This document shows positions 46,701 through 61,700 of a stretch of 64,000 nucleotides of DNA, piece by piece; positions within the stretch are counted from its first letter, which is position 1; each line of letters starts with the position of its first letter. The notes below the pieces were generated by a model. The model had not been told where the DNA came from and did no database searches. It saw only the letters and a list, made by a program, of their open reading frames with translations. The DNA comes from Membranipora membranacea. Lineage: Eukaryota > Bryozoa > Gymnolaemata > Cheilostomatida > Membraniporidae. Made by a program: the position numbers and the translations under genes. The DNA is taken from the NCBI GenBank assembly GCA_914767715.1, contig OU612068.1:22814001-22878000 (forward strand). The letters are read 5' to 3'.

Positions 46701-49700
46701 CTCTCAGTGTTGAGAAGCTGTTTGTAATGTTCTACTTCTGTACCAGCTGTGGCCAGGTTAATCCCGAGGTCCGTATTCTTCTCCTTCAGAGATGACACCT
46801 CGTCGACCAGGGCCGCGTTTCTAATCTGCTCAGCAGCTAAGGTCCTTGTCTGATCTTCTATCAGGACCGCTTGCTGGGTCATTTTAGCATCATTCATCTC
46901 AGCTGAAATATCATTGATATGTTAAAGACTACCCGAATACCAATGTATTTTAAAGTTCGGCAGTTACTTATGACAATAAGTAATAAGTAAGTAATAAATT
47001 AATAATTAAGTAATATTTTCATAGGGAAAAAATTCTGTCTTTGAACTGGTTCATGAGTGGTTTTAGGTGTGTGTTGACTTATTACGCAAAACTTGCTTCT
47101 TTCAACTCAAACGGATAAGGGCAATCAGGAATTATATTCCTAAATCTCAGTTTGCCACCCTCATTCACGCTTTCATCACCAGCAGGCTAGATTTCTGCAA
47201 TTCGATCTTTTATGCTTTACCTAAAACTGTCATTTCCCGATTACAAACAATACAGAATTCCTGTGCGAAATGCTTGACTGGGGGCAATTGCTACGCCTCA
47301 GCCACTGAAGCCAGATTTACACTCCACTGGCTCCCTATCACATCACGATCAATGTTCAAGCTAGGTGTCATGGCTCATAAAGTTGTGCACCATCCAACAA
47401 CAATCCCAACATATCTCTCAGGTCCTTTTTCAACATCTAAGCATTTTCGCAACACTCGCAACAACTCATCGAACACACTCGTTTCTACTTTCTCAAGCAA
47501 ACTCTCAACCGTCGGCGATCGCTCCCTACTCATCACTCTGCCCAAAGTCTGGAATTCCCTCCAACCTGATCTCCGAGACATCTCTTCAACTTCCCTCTTC
47601 AAATCCAAACGAAAAACCTTCTTATTTAAATCTACTTATAATGTTTAATTTTAGCCTGGCTGGTTGCCTGTTTTTGCCTGGCAGGTGGCCATATTTAACT
47701 AAATATAATGTGTACATACATGTATTTTATTAGAAGTTACTATAATTTTATCTTTCCGTTAACTCATTGTCAGATTTTATGTACACTTTTATTTTATTTT
47801 TTTATTATTCTACACCGAATATTTTATCTCACATTTTATCATGTACAACGCTTAGAAATCATTGTTTTATTGTATAAACAATTTTATTAAGCGTTTCATA
47901 AATAAACTGTATTATTATTATTATTATAAGTGTTATTTTTTGGAAACTCAGCAATTCAATTTAAGTCTGGTTTCGTTATAGCGAGGTTTCACAGTACAGC
48001 TTACTCCAAGTTGATTTTGTCACGGTGTCATAGGGCAGGAAATCCATGACATTGGTTCAAAGAAATCAGAAGGCCCAATCATGATTGGAAAAGACAAAGA
48101 CATCTTTAAAAGGAATACCAATAATTTTATGTTTACCTGTTCTCTTGAACTCGGCTTTCTGAGCTTCTAATTGGCTGAGTATTTGAAGAATCTCATTTTT
48201 CATGTGATTCATAGATATTCTATGTTCAGCGATCTCATCCAGCATAGTCTGCCTGTCTGTTCTAAACAGATCATCCATACCCTGCTCGTGGTGAGAGGCC
48301 TGTGAAAATCAGATAATTCGATGTAGCCATTGTGTTAACCAGCTGTTACAATGCAAATGGTGCAAAAACCTCTCGAAGTTGTTTTCTCTTTTCCAAATTC
48401 TACATAAAACAGACAACTCCAAACTTCATCCATATTGTATACTTCATTACTATATTGTATACTTTATTACTGACCAGTGTTTTAATCCTGTTCTCCAGTC
48501 TCTGTGCCTCACTGGGTTTGAGGTCACCCTTAGCTGATAGGAAAGTTCTCATTTCCTGCAGGAGTAATTCTCTCTCAGTACGGAAGACTTGGTGAACTCG
48601 CTGAATCAGAGCTGCTCTCCAATCAACAGGCTTGTCATCGTTTGTCTGCAGAAATTAACAACAACAGCATGGACATCTTACAAACATGTACTAAGCGACA
48701 ACGAAATTGCAGATGATGCCACTCTCTGCATCCTCTATGAAATACAACATACATTTAACTACAGGCGATATACTGTTGCAATGCATAAATTTGAGTGTTT
48801 TTGTACAATTGTTATGGTTTCTGACAGCAACAGCTGAATATTCATCTCTCTACTTTTAGACCAGCTGATCAGTGTTCAATTCTTGGTTACATTCATTAAA
48901 ATCAGTCACGGCCCTAAGCGTCATTGCTTGAGGCTTGCTATGGTCTGCGATTATGTGATGTGATGAGATGAGCAATGACACTTACCACAGCTTGAGCTCT
49001 AGAAGTATCGATTTGAGATAAGAGATCTTTGAGACCCTCTACAGAAGCCTGGAGTATTTCCTTCTCTTGTAGCAAACTGTCGGTGAGCTGCTGATCACAC
49101 AACGCTCCCTCAGAAAGCTTGAGGATACTATTACTCTCTCGCTCAATCTTATCCATATAGTGCTATAATCACAAACATCAACTTGGTTAGTCAGTTGCAG
49201 GCTGAAGCATTCAGCATAATTCTTTTTGACCAACTTGGCATCTATGGAGAGGCCATACCAACAACAGAATGCACAAAAATGCCTGCGATAGAGTCAAACT
49301 ACAAAAATATCATCACAACGCTTAACCTATGTAATTGAACATATACTCAGCAGAAATTAGATAAAGAGTGAGAGTGTGTCGATCTAAACAGGAAGTCTTT
49401 GACCACATTTTTAATCAGTTTTGGATGGCCTTGCGACTATCCGAGTGGATTTTAAGTTTAGAATGGCCTGCACAATCACTATCCCAAAAGTTCACTTACC
49501 TTTTGTCTCTCTTTGAGTGGCACATCATCGCCCAGTGTAGACACACTAGCTGTATCAGCTAATGTATCATCATCAGACATGGCGTCGTTACCGTTAGCAT
49601 GTGTACCATTACCATTAGTGAGTAGGGCTACCTGGGCTTCTACCCCACGCCTGAGTGACTCACTGAAAGACTCATCAGCTAGAAAACAGAGAAAACAGTT

Positions 49701-52700
49701 ACAGAATGGATAATCTGAAGACCTGGTTTGGTGGTTTAGATAGGACAGAAGAACAAGGTGATTGCTGCATAATAATTTACTTTGACCTTCAGTTTCCATC
49801 TATTACTTGGCTTCAACAATGGGATTTACCTAACAATGAATTTTCAGGCAACAATCAGTGCTGAAAGCTAAACAGTAGGTTCAACACAGTATGGAACAGA
49901 CAATGCTTGACGGACCACATAACTTCATCAATTGTTACCGCGATGTGAGACTTGATGCCCAGTCATCGTGTCAACAAACAATGACATGATTTGATCGTAG
50001 CTAAACAGGATTAACAGAGTTCTGCATGAAATGGTGGCTCCAAACAGCCTGAACCGGCATGTCCTACTTCACCAAAAGAGGATGACTTACGACAACTTGT
50101 CTGGTAAGACTTAACTCACCTGTGTTGTTGATTCTGTTTAGAACCTCATCTAATACTGATTCCCTCATTTTCTGATGTTCTATTTCAAACTCCTCTCTCA
50201 TAAGTCGAATCTTCTCATTCAGTGACTCAATAGTCTCCTCGTAGGCTTCTGTAATTCATTAAAATATACACTTGTTATATACAAGCAGAAAGGAGTGCTG
50301 ATCTTCATCAGTCTGATTGTTTTAAATAGAGGGAAGACATTGTGGTTACATAGAAATGTGGTTTTGTTACTAAATATCTAAGTAAAAGCACATAGTTATA
50401 TATTGTTAGTAGCAAATTTGCCTAGTTTATTTACAAAATATTTAGTTGTTCGGTAACCAGTGCTGAAAGAGTTTCCCAAATACCATTACACCTATATATT
50501 AAATCATAAATACAGAAAAGGTACCGGAACCAAATAGTGTGCTGCCAAATTTTACATTAATTGATCCTCGGAATAGCTGTGCTGAAATAGTAGAACCTTT
50601 CTAACCTGACCATCCAAGCCTCTCAACACTGACACACTGCAGGACTGCAGCAAGAGAGCCGGCTGTGATGTAAGAGCTGGCAGTGAGCCACAAACAACTC
50701 AAAAGCGGCGAGAGCTGGAGTAAGGTTAATGTGAAGGCAGCGATGTAGCATTATACAAATCAATCCGTCCACTGGGACATGTAATACTCAGACAGCAAAC
50801 ACAAAAAGTCAGCACAATCACTATTGTTTGTAATCGATCGTGTTAACATTTAATTAGCTATCCGATAGGACCATTTTTACAAACTTTCCCTGCTGCTGCA
50901 TTGTGAAGTGAGAATGTGAGTTGGAAATCAGAAGCAATTAGATTTGTCAATTTGATTTCAGTACAGACCACACGCTTCATTTAGCTATCTATCAAAAAGC
51001 CAATCCAGTTCAATAATGGCTCAATAATTAATTGCCAATACAGCTGACATGATTTGAAATGTTACAAAATACTGTACATTGTGTATAACATGTAAGCCCA
51101 GTTCCACATCTAATAACTAAGAATGGGTCAGGGGACTCTTACCTATAACACCTTGGTATGCATTGTCTTTGAATTAAGAATTGAAACAAGTGCAAATTAT
51201 ACAGTAGGCTATAATTGAATAAATGTGTCAGAAAATAACAGTGGTATTGTGTCACTTGAATTATGTATGTTGATATAAGTTTTAGGAATGCAAACCTACA
51301 TTCATGGTGAGAGTGAAAAACAACACAGACAGGACTTGATCGGAAGCTTGTACAGCAACTGGGAAAAGCTCCCTGCTGGGTCTGATATTTAAGGGGCAGG
51401 TACTTTTGCTATAGTTATGATGGCCTGGTTGGTATGGTGAAAACCAATATGGACTGTGAAATTCGCAATGGACAATGACTTGGACTGTGAAAGCGAAATG
51501 CACCATGACTTGTACTGTGAAATGCGCAATGCACCTTGACTTGGACATTGATATGTGCAATGCATCATCACTTGGACAGTGATATGCGCAATTCACCATG
51601 ACTTGGACTGTGAAATGCGCAACTCACAATGACTTGGACTGTGAAATGCACAATGCACCAAAATGCAATGTGACTTGGACTTGTAGTGAGGCGTTGGATA
51701 CCATAACTTGGACCGTGGAATAGACATGAAATTGAAGTCAAATTGAAACTTTGAGAAACACATTCCCATAGAGTTAACTCTATGTACATACCTTTCTGAG
51801 AGGCTAGTACATCTTGACTTGAGTCTGTCAGGTTTTGTATTTCCTGAGTTTTCTCCTGTAATTGTGCCTATAAAATCAAAACAGGAATTGTGATGATAGC
51901 AGATAAATGTTGATGCCGATTATATTTACAAAGTTAGATGCGCTTTACCAGAGACAAGTTTCAGAGGCTGTAAAACTTACCTTATTGAAGCACTGATTGT
52001 GTATTTAATAAGACCAGCAGGAAAGCCTACTTAGGCACGGGCTCAAACAAAGTCAAATGCTTTGCCTGGGAAAGGCAAATACTGCAACTGAAATGCACAC
52101 TGTTGGTTGAAATATTTCCCACTAATTTGCTAGCTAACATACCAGGGTGAACCTGAAAAGCCTGTCCTATTGATCAGCTCAGCTTGTAGGGTGTGAAGGA
52201 AAGCTAATAAAACTCCAGAACGATAAGCAAGCCAAATAAAATTCCGCAGGGATTTATTTATTCAATTTCATTACACTTTGGTGCAAAGGAGATTTGGAAC
52301 TCAATTTATATATCAATTCAAGTCTATTATTGTTATATTGATGTTAAATTTAATAATTAAATTTTAATATTGACCAGTATTGAACCAGATCGTCACATAA
52401 CATGAGTACACAATTTTGCTCGTGCCACTCTCGGTGTCATATTCTGGCAGCACTGGCAGCAGATTATTAATCAGGGGATATAAATTGGAATTAAAATCTG
52501 TACTTGTTTAAAATAAATGTTGTATGAATGAACATGAGAACAAGAACATGTACTCTAGAAAAGTTTTGAATGGTAACCACAGCTGGGGATTTGAAAGACA
52601 TTTTCTATAGTGTGAACAAGTTCACATTTAGAGAATCAACAAATCAGAGAAGTAGTTATAAAATAAACCCACCTCCATTTCTTCTTGAATCTGTCTCAGT

Positions 52701-55700
52701 CTGCTATCTACCTCTGTGGCATCATGAGAATGAGCTAACCTCTCCTCTAGCTCCTGTTTCTCTTCTACTAAGCTAGCTAACTTATCCTGTAGAGACGTAA
52801 CGTCGGCAGCGAGAGAATCTCTCTCTAGTATCAGCTCCTGTATTTTATCCTCAATGTTAGAGGCTGGCGGAGGAGCAGTATAAGATGTTATATCAGCTAC
52901 AGGTATCACTGACTCAGATCTCTGTACTTGTGAGGCAGTCAGCTGGTCGTTTAGAGACTTGAGTTGCTCGTACTCATTGGATGACTGAGTTAAATGCTGT
53001 TCTAATGTCTGATTGGTTGATTGTAATGTGTCTACCAGCTGTTCCAATCCTCCCTTGTCTGACTTAAGTGTGTCTATTTGGTGTTCCAAAGTATCATAGT
53101 CTGATTTTAGGGAGTGGATTTGTTCCTCCAGATTGCTATTACTTGATTTCAAAGCTTCTATCTGATCTTCAAGATCGTGATTTTCTGTTCTGATGGTTTC
53201 TAACTTCTGTTCCACATTGTCGTATTCAGATTTAAGATCATGGATGGATTCCTCAAAGACAGCATTATCTGATGTTAGAGTTGTGACTTGTTTCTGTAAA
53301 GTGCTGTTATCAGCTTTCAAAGCAGTCAATCTCACTTCAAGCTCACTACTACCTGTCGTAAGTTCACTGACTTGCTGCTCTAATTCTCTTTTCTCCGACC
53401 TCAGAGAGTCTAATTCTGACTTAGACAAAGTTACAGTATCTGTAGAATTCTCATCTTCAGCTATACCTGAAGCTGCAAGTTTATCATTGAGGTGATCGTT
53501 TTCCGTTCTCTGTTTCTCTAGTTCATTTTTGAGATCTGTGACTAGTCTCTGCTGTTGGTTAAGCTCATCGGAGGTTTGAGCTTGAGAGCTGGCTAAAGTG
53601 TCTTTTTCCTCTGATATGGCGAGTAATTGCTCTTTGAGATGTGCAATGTTAGCTTGCTCATCGTTAAGTTTGGCAGTTGTGTCTGATAATGATACAGATA
53701 TAGAATCCTTTTCTTGTAAAAGGTTTTCCAGCCTTATTTTGAGATCCGTTCCTTCAGATACATCCTTCTCCTGAAAACCAACATTCTAAACTGATTAATC
53801 TAGGTACGCATTAAACTGTCTCAATCAACAAGCAGCAAAGGGACAGATAGTATTGCAAACATAAGCGCAGGGTATCAAGCTTAGTTTATGGATAAAGAAA
53901 TCTGCGATAAAACCAAACAAGTAAATAATGATGGAATAGTCAAGAACTACATCCGTTACAATCTAGAAAAAATGTATGAGTGTCTATAACCATGGCTAGT
54001 GCGGTACAACATCTAAGTGTTATTAGAGGCATTGGTAATTTTGTTATGATAAATTAGTTGTGGCAAGCTCAGCATTCAAATCGAAGCAAATCATGTAAGT
54101 GTCGGATCCCATTGGCTTTACATCGGAAGCAGTTGTAATCAAGCCAGACAACATTCAGCTAAAACATAATAAGACCGCCAGCCAGTCTCTCAAGAATTTG
54201 AAGTATTGCCTAATTAAAATCCAGTAAAGTCAATTTTTTTCACTTTTTGCAAGCCAGTGTCAAACCTGGGTATCTTGATCAATGGAGAGAGAGTGGGATT
54301 CGCAAGTTCAAACTTCAATTAAAAGTAAAAAATGTTGGATTCTTGATAGCTTGTGAGACCAGCAGCAAAAATTAAAAAATATAGCAAAGGAAGTTGTCTT
54401 ACCATTTCCTCAACTTTCTCGTTGAGGACATACATTTCTTCTTCCTTTTCGTTAACCACATTCTGACTTTCCCTCAAGTCTCTAGATAGTTGAGCTACTT
54501 GCTGTTCTAAAGCCAGCTACATGGAGGACAGGATAGATTAAAACTTAGTTAGCTTTGACACCGATGAAATGGTAAAGTAGGCTATAGAAGTGAGTGTTAA
54601 CATGCAGAAAGTGTATCACAATATTATTATAATTTTGAGACTTTCAGGGTGAACAAATGGGCACCATAAACGAGAGAGCGGTGATATCGCAAATACTAAA
54701 TGCTGATTGGTATATGAAAGAAACTGCATGGCAGAGTGGTTCTAAACACCTTGAGGATTCATGCTTTTTTTCATACATGCTGCCACCTTTCACTATGAAT
54801 ACAATCATGTAGAACTCCTTACAATGTCCTTTTTCTAGTTGGAGGGTGGCATGGATTTTCAATTTTTCAAATTGTACTTTAAGTTTGTTGAGTTAATGAT
54901 GAGAGAAAGTACTAGATCAGTCAGTCTATCACATGCATAAACACATAAATTGATATAATATATCAATTTATATGTTTATGAGCACAAGAGTTAGGAAACA
55001 AACCCGATTACATAGATCAACACTGATGGCACCTTTTTTAAAATGAAGTTCCTCAAACTGTTACAGGTTGTAAAAAATTTGAAACCTTTTTATCCATATC
55101 ATTATCATAACCACAGCTCTTGGATTAAGCAAAACTAGTTGAGCTGAGTTGCAGTCAGAGGTCACCTAAATGTGACCTTGACCTAATATGTGACCTTGAC
55201 CTAATTATCTCACCTTGCCATCTATGAAAGTAGATCTCTCCTGCTCCAAATCCTCTACAGAGGCCGTCACATCAGCTACCTGGCTATCCTTCTCCTCCAA
55301 CATACTCTGTAATGTCTCGAAATCATTCGAAAGTTCAGTCTGAAAAATACACCAAGATGGCTTTATATAAGCTACAGTTAGATATACTTTGTTTTGTAAA
55401 GAGCATTGGCATTGGTATCAGCAGAAATCAAATAGAATGTTAACTTTTATTGAAACTCTAGCTTTTCTTAGACAGTAAGCCTAATGCTTTGCCTGGTTGT
55501 TAATTCGCAGAAAGGTCAACAATAACAGACAAGAGAAAGATTCGGAAAAACTTGCAACGTCATACATGCTCAACCACGGCTCAACGCAAAGAGAAGGTAA
55601 CTTCGAGCTTAGATACACAAAATGTTGTTATGCAGGTATTAAGCAGAGAATTTCATAATTGGCAAGCAGCCAGAAAAGTAACGGCAATTATTACAAATAC

Positions 55701-58700
55701 AGACTGCTGGACAAGCAAAGGAAAACATCACACAGCGTCATAGTTCCTCGCTGAAAGCTTTGGTGTCTGGGAACAAATAGGACTGAGAGCTTCAGCGAAT
55801 ACACGGGCATTGAAACCATAGTCTGTGATTCCGTAGCAGTCAACGTTAATGTCGAACAGATTGAACACAAAAACCTTGTCAGCACAATGCTTACTTGATG
55901 GACAGCGTCAGCGACATCAGGTCTCTATATTATGAAGAAAGCAACATGCATGGGATGTGAAATATGTTCTTCTCAGAGGGACAAAAAAGCGCATGCTTAG
56001 GCAACAAATCCGCTCGGCCTCATAAATTTTGAGAATGCTTTAAGAAGAGTAGTAAAAATGAAGGGGCTAGTCTAGCTGTTCAGACTCCCAGCACTAATCT
56101 GGTGTCTGAGCACTCAGACTACGAATAGATATGTATGAATATCTGCAAGCTTGGAGAAATCTGCATTAGCATAGAACAGAGCGTTCAGAAGGATGTTATG
56201 ATGACTTTGTCCAAAGGATCTAAATCAACATAACACCCATTCTTAACTGGCAGACCGTTGAAAAAATCAAAAAGCACATCATACATCACTTACATTGAAT
56301 TTCTCGAGAGACTGTGTCTCAGTCTTCTGAGCGTCCAGTAGAGTCTGAAGCTCCTCCACTTCAGCAGATTTAGCTGTGAGGGCAATAGTCAGCTCATCAG
56401 CTTCCTGAGATTTATTGGTCAACTTCTCCTCAACCTTCGTTAGCTGAAATATACGACAACGAATAACTACCGATGTTATATTATAAAGGTTATCCTACAA
56501 ATATCCTGGTCAGGCTCTATTGGTGATGCTAATGCAAAATAAGAATCTCTCTTCCACAGGGCATTTTAAAATAATTTCAAAACGAGATTAAAAACTGGCA
56601 AAAGTTTGCTGTTCGCGCAGGCTTGAAATAGTGAAACATATTACTAGCTTACTTTGTTCAACCTCATCATGTTATATAGACCGCCATCTTAGCTAGTGAA
56701 AATTGGTGCTAGCTGACATGAATGCACCCCAAACTAGTGAGACTCTTGCTAATATGTTTTTTTCTATGGTACAATGATCACTGATAATAAGCTGACCTGA
56801 TCTGATGTAGGAGCTCCTGTTTCCTGTAGAGACTGAGTGAGCTGTTCTATCTCTCTATCCTTCTCAGCTATAAGATCCTTCATTAAATCATCTATAGTAG
56901 CTGTCTGTGATGACTGTCTCTGTAACTCTAACTCAATCTGTGTATATATAAACACAACATGAGTTACTTGGATAAAAAACAGCATGCAAAAAGGAAACAA
57001 AGAAATGCGCTGATTTTTACCCCAAAACAATGTCCCTGGGAATCATTTAGAGTGCATACTTCAAGAGCTGATGATTAAATGATAAGTTAATGGTAACGCT
57101 ATGTCGCCAGAGCAACGCAGAGCAACACTGCACAGATGAGAGCTAAGGCAGAAAGGCAACATCTGAATAGTAGTACAAGCCAATTTATAGCCTTACTCAA
57201 TAACATGGGTTATTTGGTGTAGTGAATGGAAAATAGCTTGATTTTGGGATAACCTGACATGAGATAAGGGGGTTATGGCCCATTTAGATAATTGGATTTT
57301 GAAAAATACATGAGAGTTCAATACAATTTTCAATAAGGTTATTTTTAGGCAGAGCAGAGAAATCTATAGATCACACAATAATCTTGGTCAATGATCAACA
57401 TAGAGGTTGAAAATATCTTAATTGTCTTCTCCCAGTACGTGGCATTGTCATCACATATACATTTCACTAGGGTGTATGGGACATATATTATCCCAAACTC
57501 CCTGTTCCGCGTTGTTGCTCACTTTTGACATTAACGTGATTTGGTGTTACACGCTTAAGACAGTAGTAAAGACAATCTCTTACAAGAAACTATGATGTAC
57601 TCGGACATGTATAAGTTGGCGCACTAATATTGAACTGTTCCCGGACAGACTTCGCACCCTCTCTATTGTTTCAGTTTGCTGTTATTTTAGGTCTTACCTT
57701 GAGTTTCTCAATAGCCTGCTGGAGTTGCTCAGTCTTCTGTTTTTCCTGCTCGAGTATATCATTATGTTCTGACTCTTGGGTTAGGAGTTGGTTTTGGAGT
57801 TGTTCCTCCAACTGATTTGTATCACCAAGCTTGGTATGTAATGCTTGCAGCTGTTCAGAGAGGTTTTCAACCTGTATAATTAAGAAATTAAGGCATTGTG
57901 CATAATCGCAAAACACAAACAGCAAAAATTTCTCTGTACAAGTCTTATGCATAATCCATTTGATATACATAACACCAAATGTCTTTATCAACAAGACCGT
58001 TCCAGACCAGGTTCAAAATAACACCGTCAACCCCACTCACATCTATATCAGCTACTCAACAAGTATGAGTTCCACAAATCACAACTGACTGGCATCCCAA
58101 AGAGGAACTAATCAGAATTGAGATAAATATTGATGTGATGACTTACCTCCACCTCTTTTCCTTCCAGAGTATCTTTGACAGTGTCGAGCTGTTCCATTAG
58201 TTGTTCTATTCTACTCGGGTCAGACGGCTTACTGCCTGACAGATGCTTCACTGACTCAAGTTGAGATTTTAATTCACTGATACTGTTGAGATGTTCGTAG
58301 ACATTAGACTGAAGAGTTGCCTTTTCTTGTACATATTCCTGAATATTAAAAGAAAGCACAGCATATTACATTACAACATTTCATTAGGATAATGATCTCA
58401 ACCAACAATTTAGTACACGCTGCCCAATAATCTGGTGCCATAATGTCATGATGGACTGTTAGGATTGTTGTCAAACATAAAATCTTGCAGTTGAGCTGGA
58501 AATGGCGAATACCGGTCAAAGTCATATTACTGAAAAATAAATCTGGCCTATACTTGATTGAGAAACATGTCAGGGTAAAAAAGGAGATCGGTTCAAATTT
58601 TTCCAATATCTCATTTGATCAAGGGGAAATTTCATGTGAGCCAACATCAAGAGTGACAAGTTAGATATGTGTATTTGGGTGTACTAAGTATGATATAAAT

Positions 58701-61700
58701 GATACACAACATATTGATATAGTATATTCACTAGATGACTCACATCAGCCAGTGTTTTGGCAGCTTCGAGCTGATCTGTCATGTTGTCTTTCTCTTCTCT
58801 CAGCATCTGTACAGTCTTGAGAGCTTCCTCCAGTCGATCACTCAGATCCTGTAGGATCTTCTGATGTTCGGACATCAGCTGATGCTGCGGCTCCTCATAT
58901 GTAGTCATGTCTATCTGAGATGCCTGCATAGACTCCATGTGCTGTAAGGTAACAATTTTATGATGCTGTGAGCTACAATGTTATGAGCCTCTATGATGAG
59001 CTACTATGTTATTAACGCAACGACGACGTGCTACAATGATAACAATTAATAGGCAAGTGAACATAAAAAAACTGCCATCTAATATATTGCACTTGGTTTC
59101 TGATAAGCATTTCAGTCCTTATAGTAACCATAACCTACTTTGAACACAAAATCCGTCAACAGATCAAAATCAACTGAAATAGGGTTTTGGTTTGGTTTGG
59201 GTTTAATTTTGTTCAATATTTTGTGTCTAAGACCTTTTTAATTAGCAGTTTCATTTATATTTTTGTATGCAATCAGGTCAAGCAATGGTGATAAGCTGTT
59301 GCAAATTAAGTTAATCTTGAATTTTTAAAAGAGTACATGTGGTATATGCACGAACTTTGAACTGTGACTAAAGCCTAAAACATAAGCTCCACCTTTATTA
59401 TCCAGACAGACCAATAAACAGAGAGTTTTCCTAATTGAGTGTGTTGAAAAGTAGAGGGAGAGGGCAACTCTAAATATAGGCTCAAATTAAAGCCCAGAAA
59501 ACTGAATATTGCATTGATGGCAGTATGACAATAAATTACTAACCTGTTTGAGGTCGCGCTCTCTTGCCACTGAGCTCTGTAGCTCATGCTCCAGACTATC
59601 CATCACCTTCTTCATCTGACTGATAGTGCTATCTCTGGCATCTAGTTCTGACTTATTCAGCTCAGAGATGTCCAGAGTTGTCTCTGCCTGAGCTGCTGGT
59701 TCTTCTGAAGGTGATCGAGATCGCTGCAGGTCTGATAACTACAGAATTAATAGATCAATATTAGAGAGTGCGTGGGCTCTTTGGTTGGGGCATCAAAGGT
59801 CTTGCATTCAAACACAGTAAACTGTGGGGTTGTTTTTTAGGTTCGTATTATCATATCTAAGACATGATAGTATATTCAATTGCAATTTGATGATTGGTGT
59901 TGAAAGATTTATCGAACAGCCACGGAAATTCAAGCCTGTAGCTCTGTTTTCAATGATTTGTTTTTTTTCAACATCAATGAGCAGACAAACTTTAAATAAT
60001 GAAAGAGTATAATCGTATTACTGTTTATAGATATACCCATCATTTGAAAAGATTAAAACTGTGAGTGTGTATTAGAGACTTACCTGACCCTGTAGACTGA
60101 CTATAAGATCCTCCTGAGTTCTTATTTTATCGACAGCTTCCTCGAGAGCCTGTGTCACTTTACCATTCTCATCTCGCTCCTCCTCCCTCTCATGCATTTG
60201 TTGCTACAAATAGAAAAGTTAATTCAATATCTAAAAACATGTTGGCTGCGCCCAGACTTAACATTCTTATTAACTTGTTCAACAAAATTTCAAAAATAGA
60301 CCAGTGGCAGCGAGTATACATCTATTCTCTCGAGCACTGACTTCTGGCATATACCAGCCACTGGCCTGAACAATTGGACAAGCATTGCGTGGGATAAGCA
60401 AATATTAACAGATACATTCAAATGATGGGATATCTGTTTCTTTAAATGACTAGATATGATATCTTGCCCGTAATGTTGAGATGTACCCACTTTCTGAAAG
60501 GTTAACAATATTTTTACTAAACTATAAATGACAACCATCGTCAGTCACACCGCAGAGGAGTCATAATAAGCTAAGTTTCATATATACCTCCATAAAAGCT
60601 CGATCGCTGGCAGCATTCTTCTCTAGACTGTCTACTCGAAGCTCCATATCCTGTTTCTTCTCCATAAGAGTATTAACTTCAGCTTCATGAGTCACAGATT
60701 TCTCCTCCAGCTGCTCTTCAAGCTCCTGTAAACAACAATGAGACAACAATGCTCAACAATCACCAACAAAACCTGCAACCCATTGATGAACTGTTGTGTG
60801 GCATTACGCATAACAATGCAAGGTTGTTGAGCGTAGAGACATCCCTACGAGACACAATGTATTTCTTTGAACTTAACGTCATGCATTTTCTCATAACAAT
60901 GACAGATTCCTCACCATAAGGACATTTCAACGAATCAAAATATTGTCTTATAAAACACGGTTTTTTTCCCATCTGATGCTAGATTAGATCAAGTATGATC
61001 CAGTTTCGAGACAGTAGAATGGGAACGAAGAGAATCCAGGAAAATCGGATCAAACTTTATCTGATGTTAAATGGCATCCATGTATAGATCCTTGGCAATA
61101 TTTGATTAGGGATAAGATTGGTATGGTGGTTATCACAGACTTTATTGCATTCCGTCTGATACGATGGATGCTTTATGTACCTTGACTTTGCCTTGTAGAA
61201 GAGTCAGAGCTTCAGTAAATTTATTCTCGAGCTCGCTTTTCTCCACCTCCAACTCAGAGTTCATTCTCAATAGTTCTAAAAAACACAGAAGTAAAAGCTC
61301 TTACTCCGATGTTTGTTAACCATAATAGGAGTGACTATTTTTAGTTATGACACAGCGAGTATTAACTGACGTATCTCGGGTCTGCTTAAGATATCAGTTG
61401 TGACAATCAGTTGAATAGAAGAGGTGTTGAGCATAGACATTGAATATATAAGTTTGACAAGAAGCATAGCAGCTCAAAACAGGACAGGGATTGATATGAA
61501 TATAATATAGCTATCTCTAGCTGAGACATTTGTTGCCTCAGAAGGGCCAAAGGATTTTAATTTCAAGGTAGGTGGATACTGGGACTATAACATGAGAACC
61601 AATATCATGTGAAAAGCTCAACAAGCAGTAAAGAAAAAATTTGATTATAAATGAAACACCGCAAATTTCAAGTAGCTTGAAAACAGAGTATTCACATTCT

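Noticed and set aside
47375-47608. Antisense open frame at the LINE
   Set aside because: It is a shadow of the reverse transcriptase frame on the + strand.
51282-51789. Open frames with repeated HCAFHSPSH-like segments
   Set aside because: They are translations of the 31 bp minisatellite, not a protein repeat family.
55500-55900. Possible hAT transposase remnant in a pericentrin intron (DCWTSKGKHH motif)
   Set aside because: Only a short stretch around the motif looks hAT-like, frames break quickly and no ends were found; too weak to annotate.
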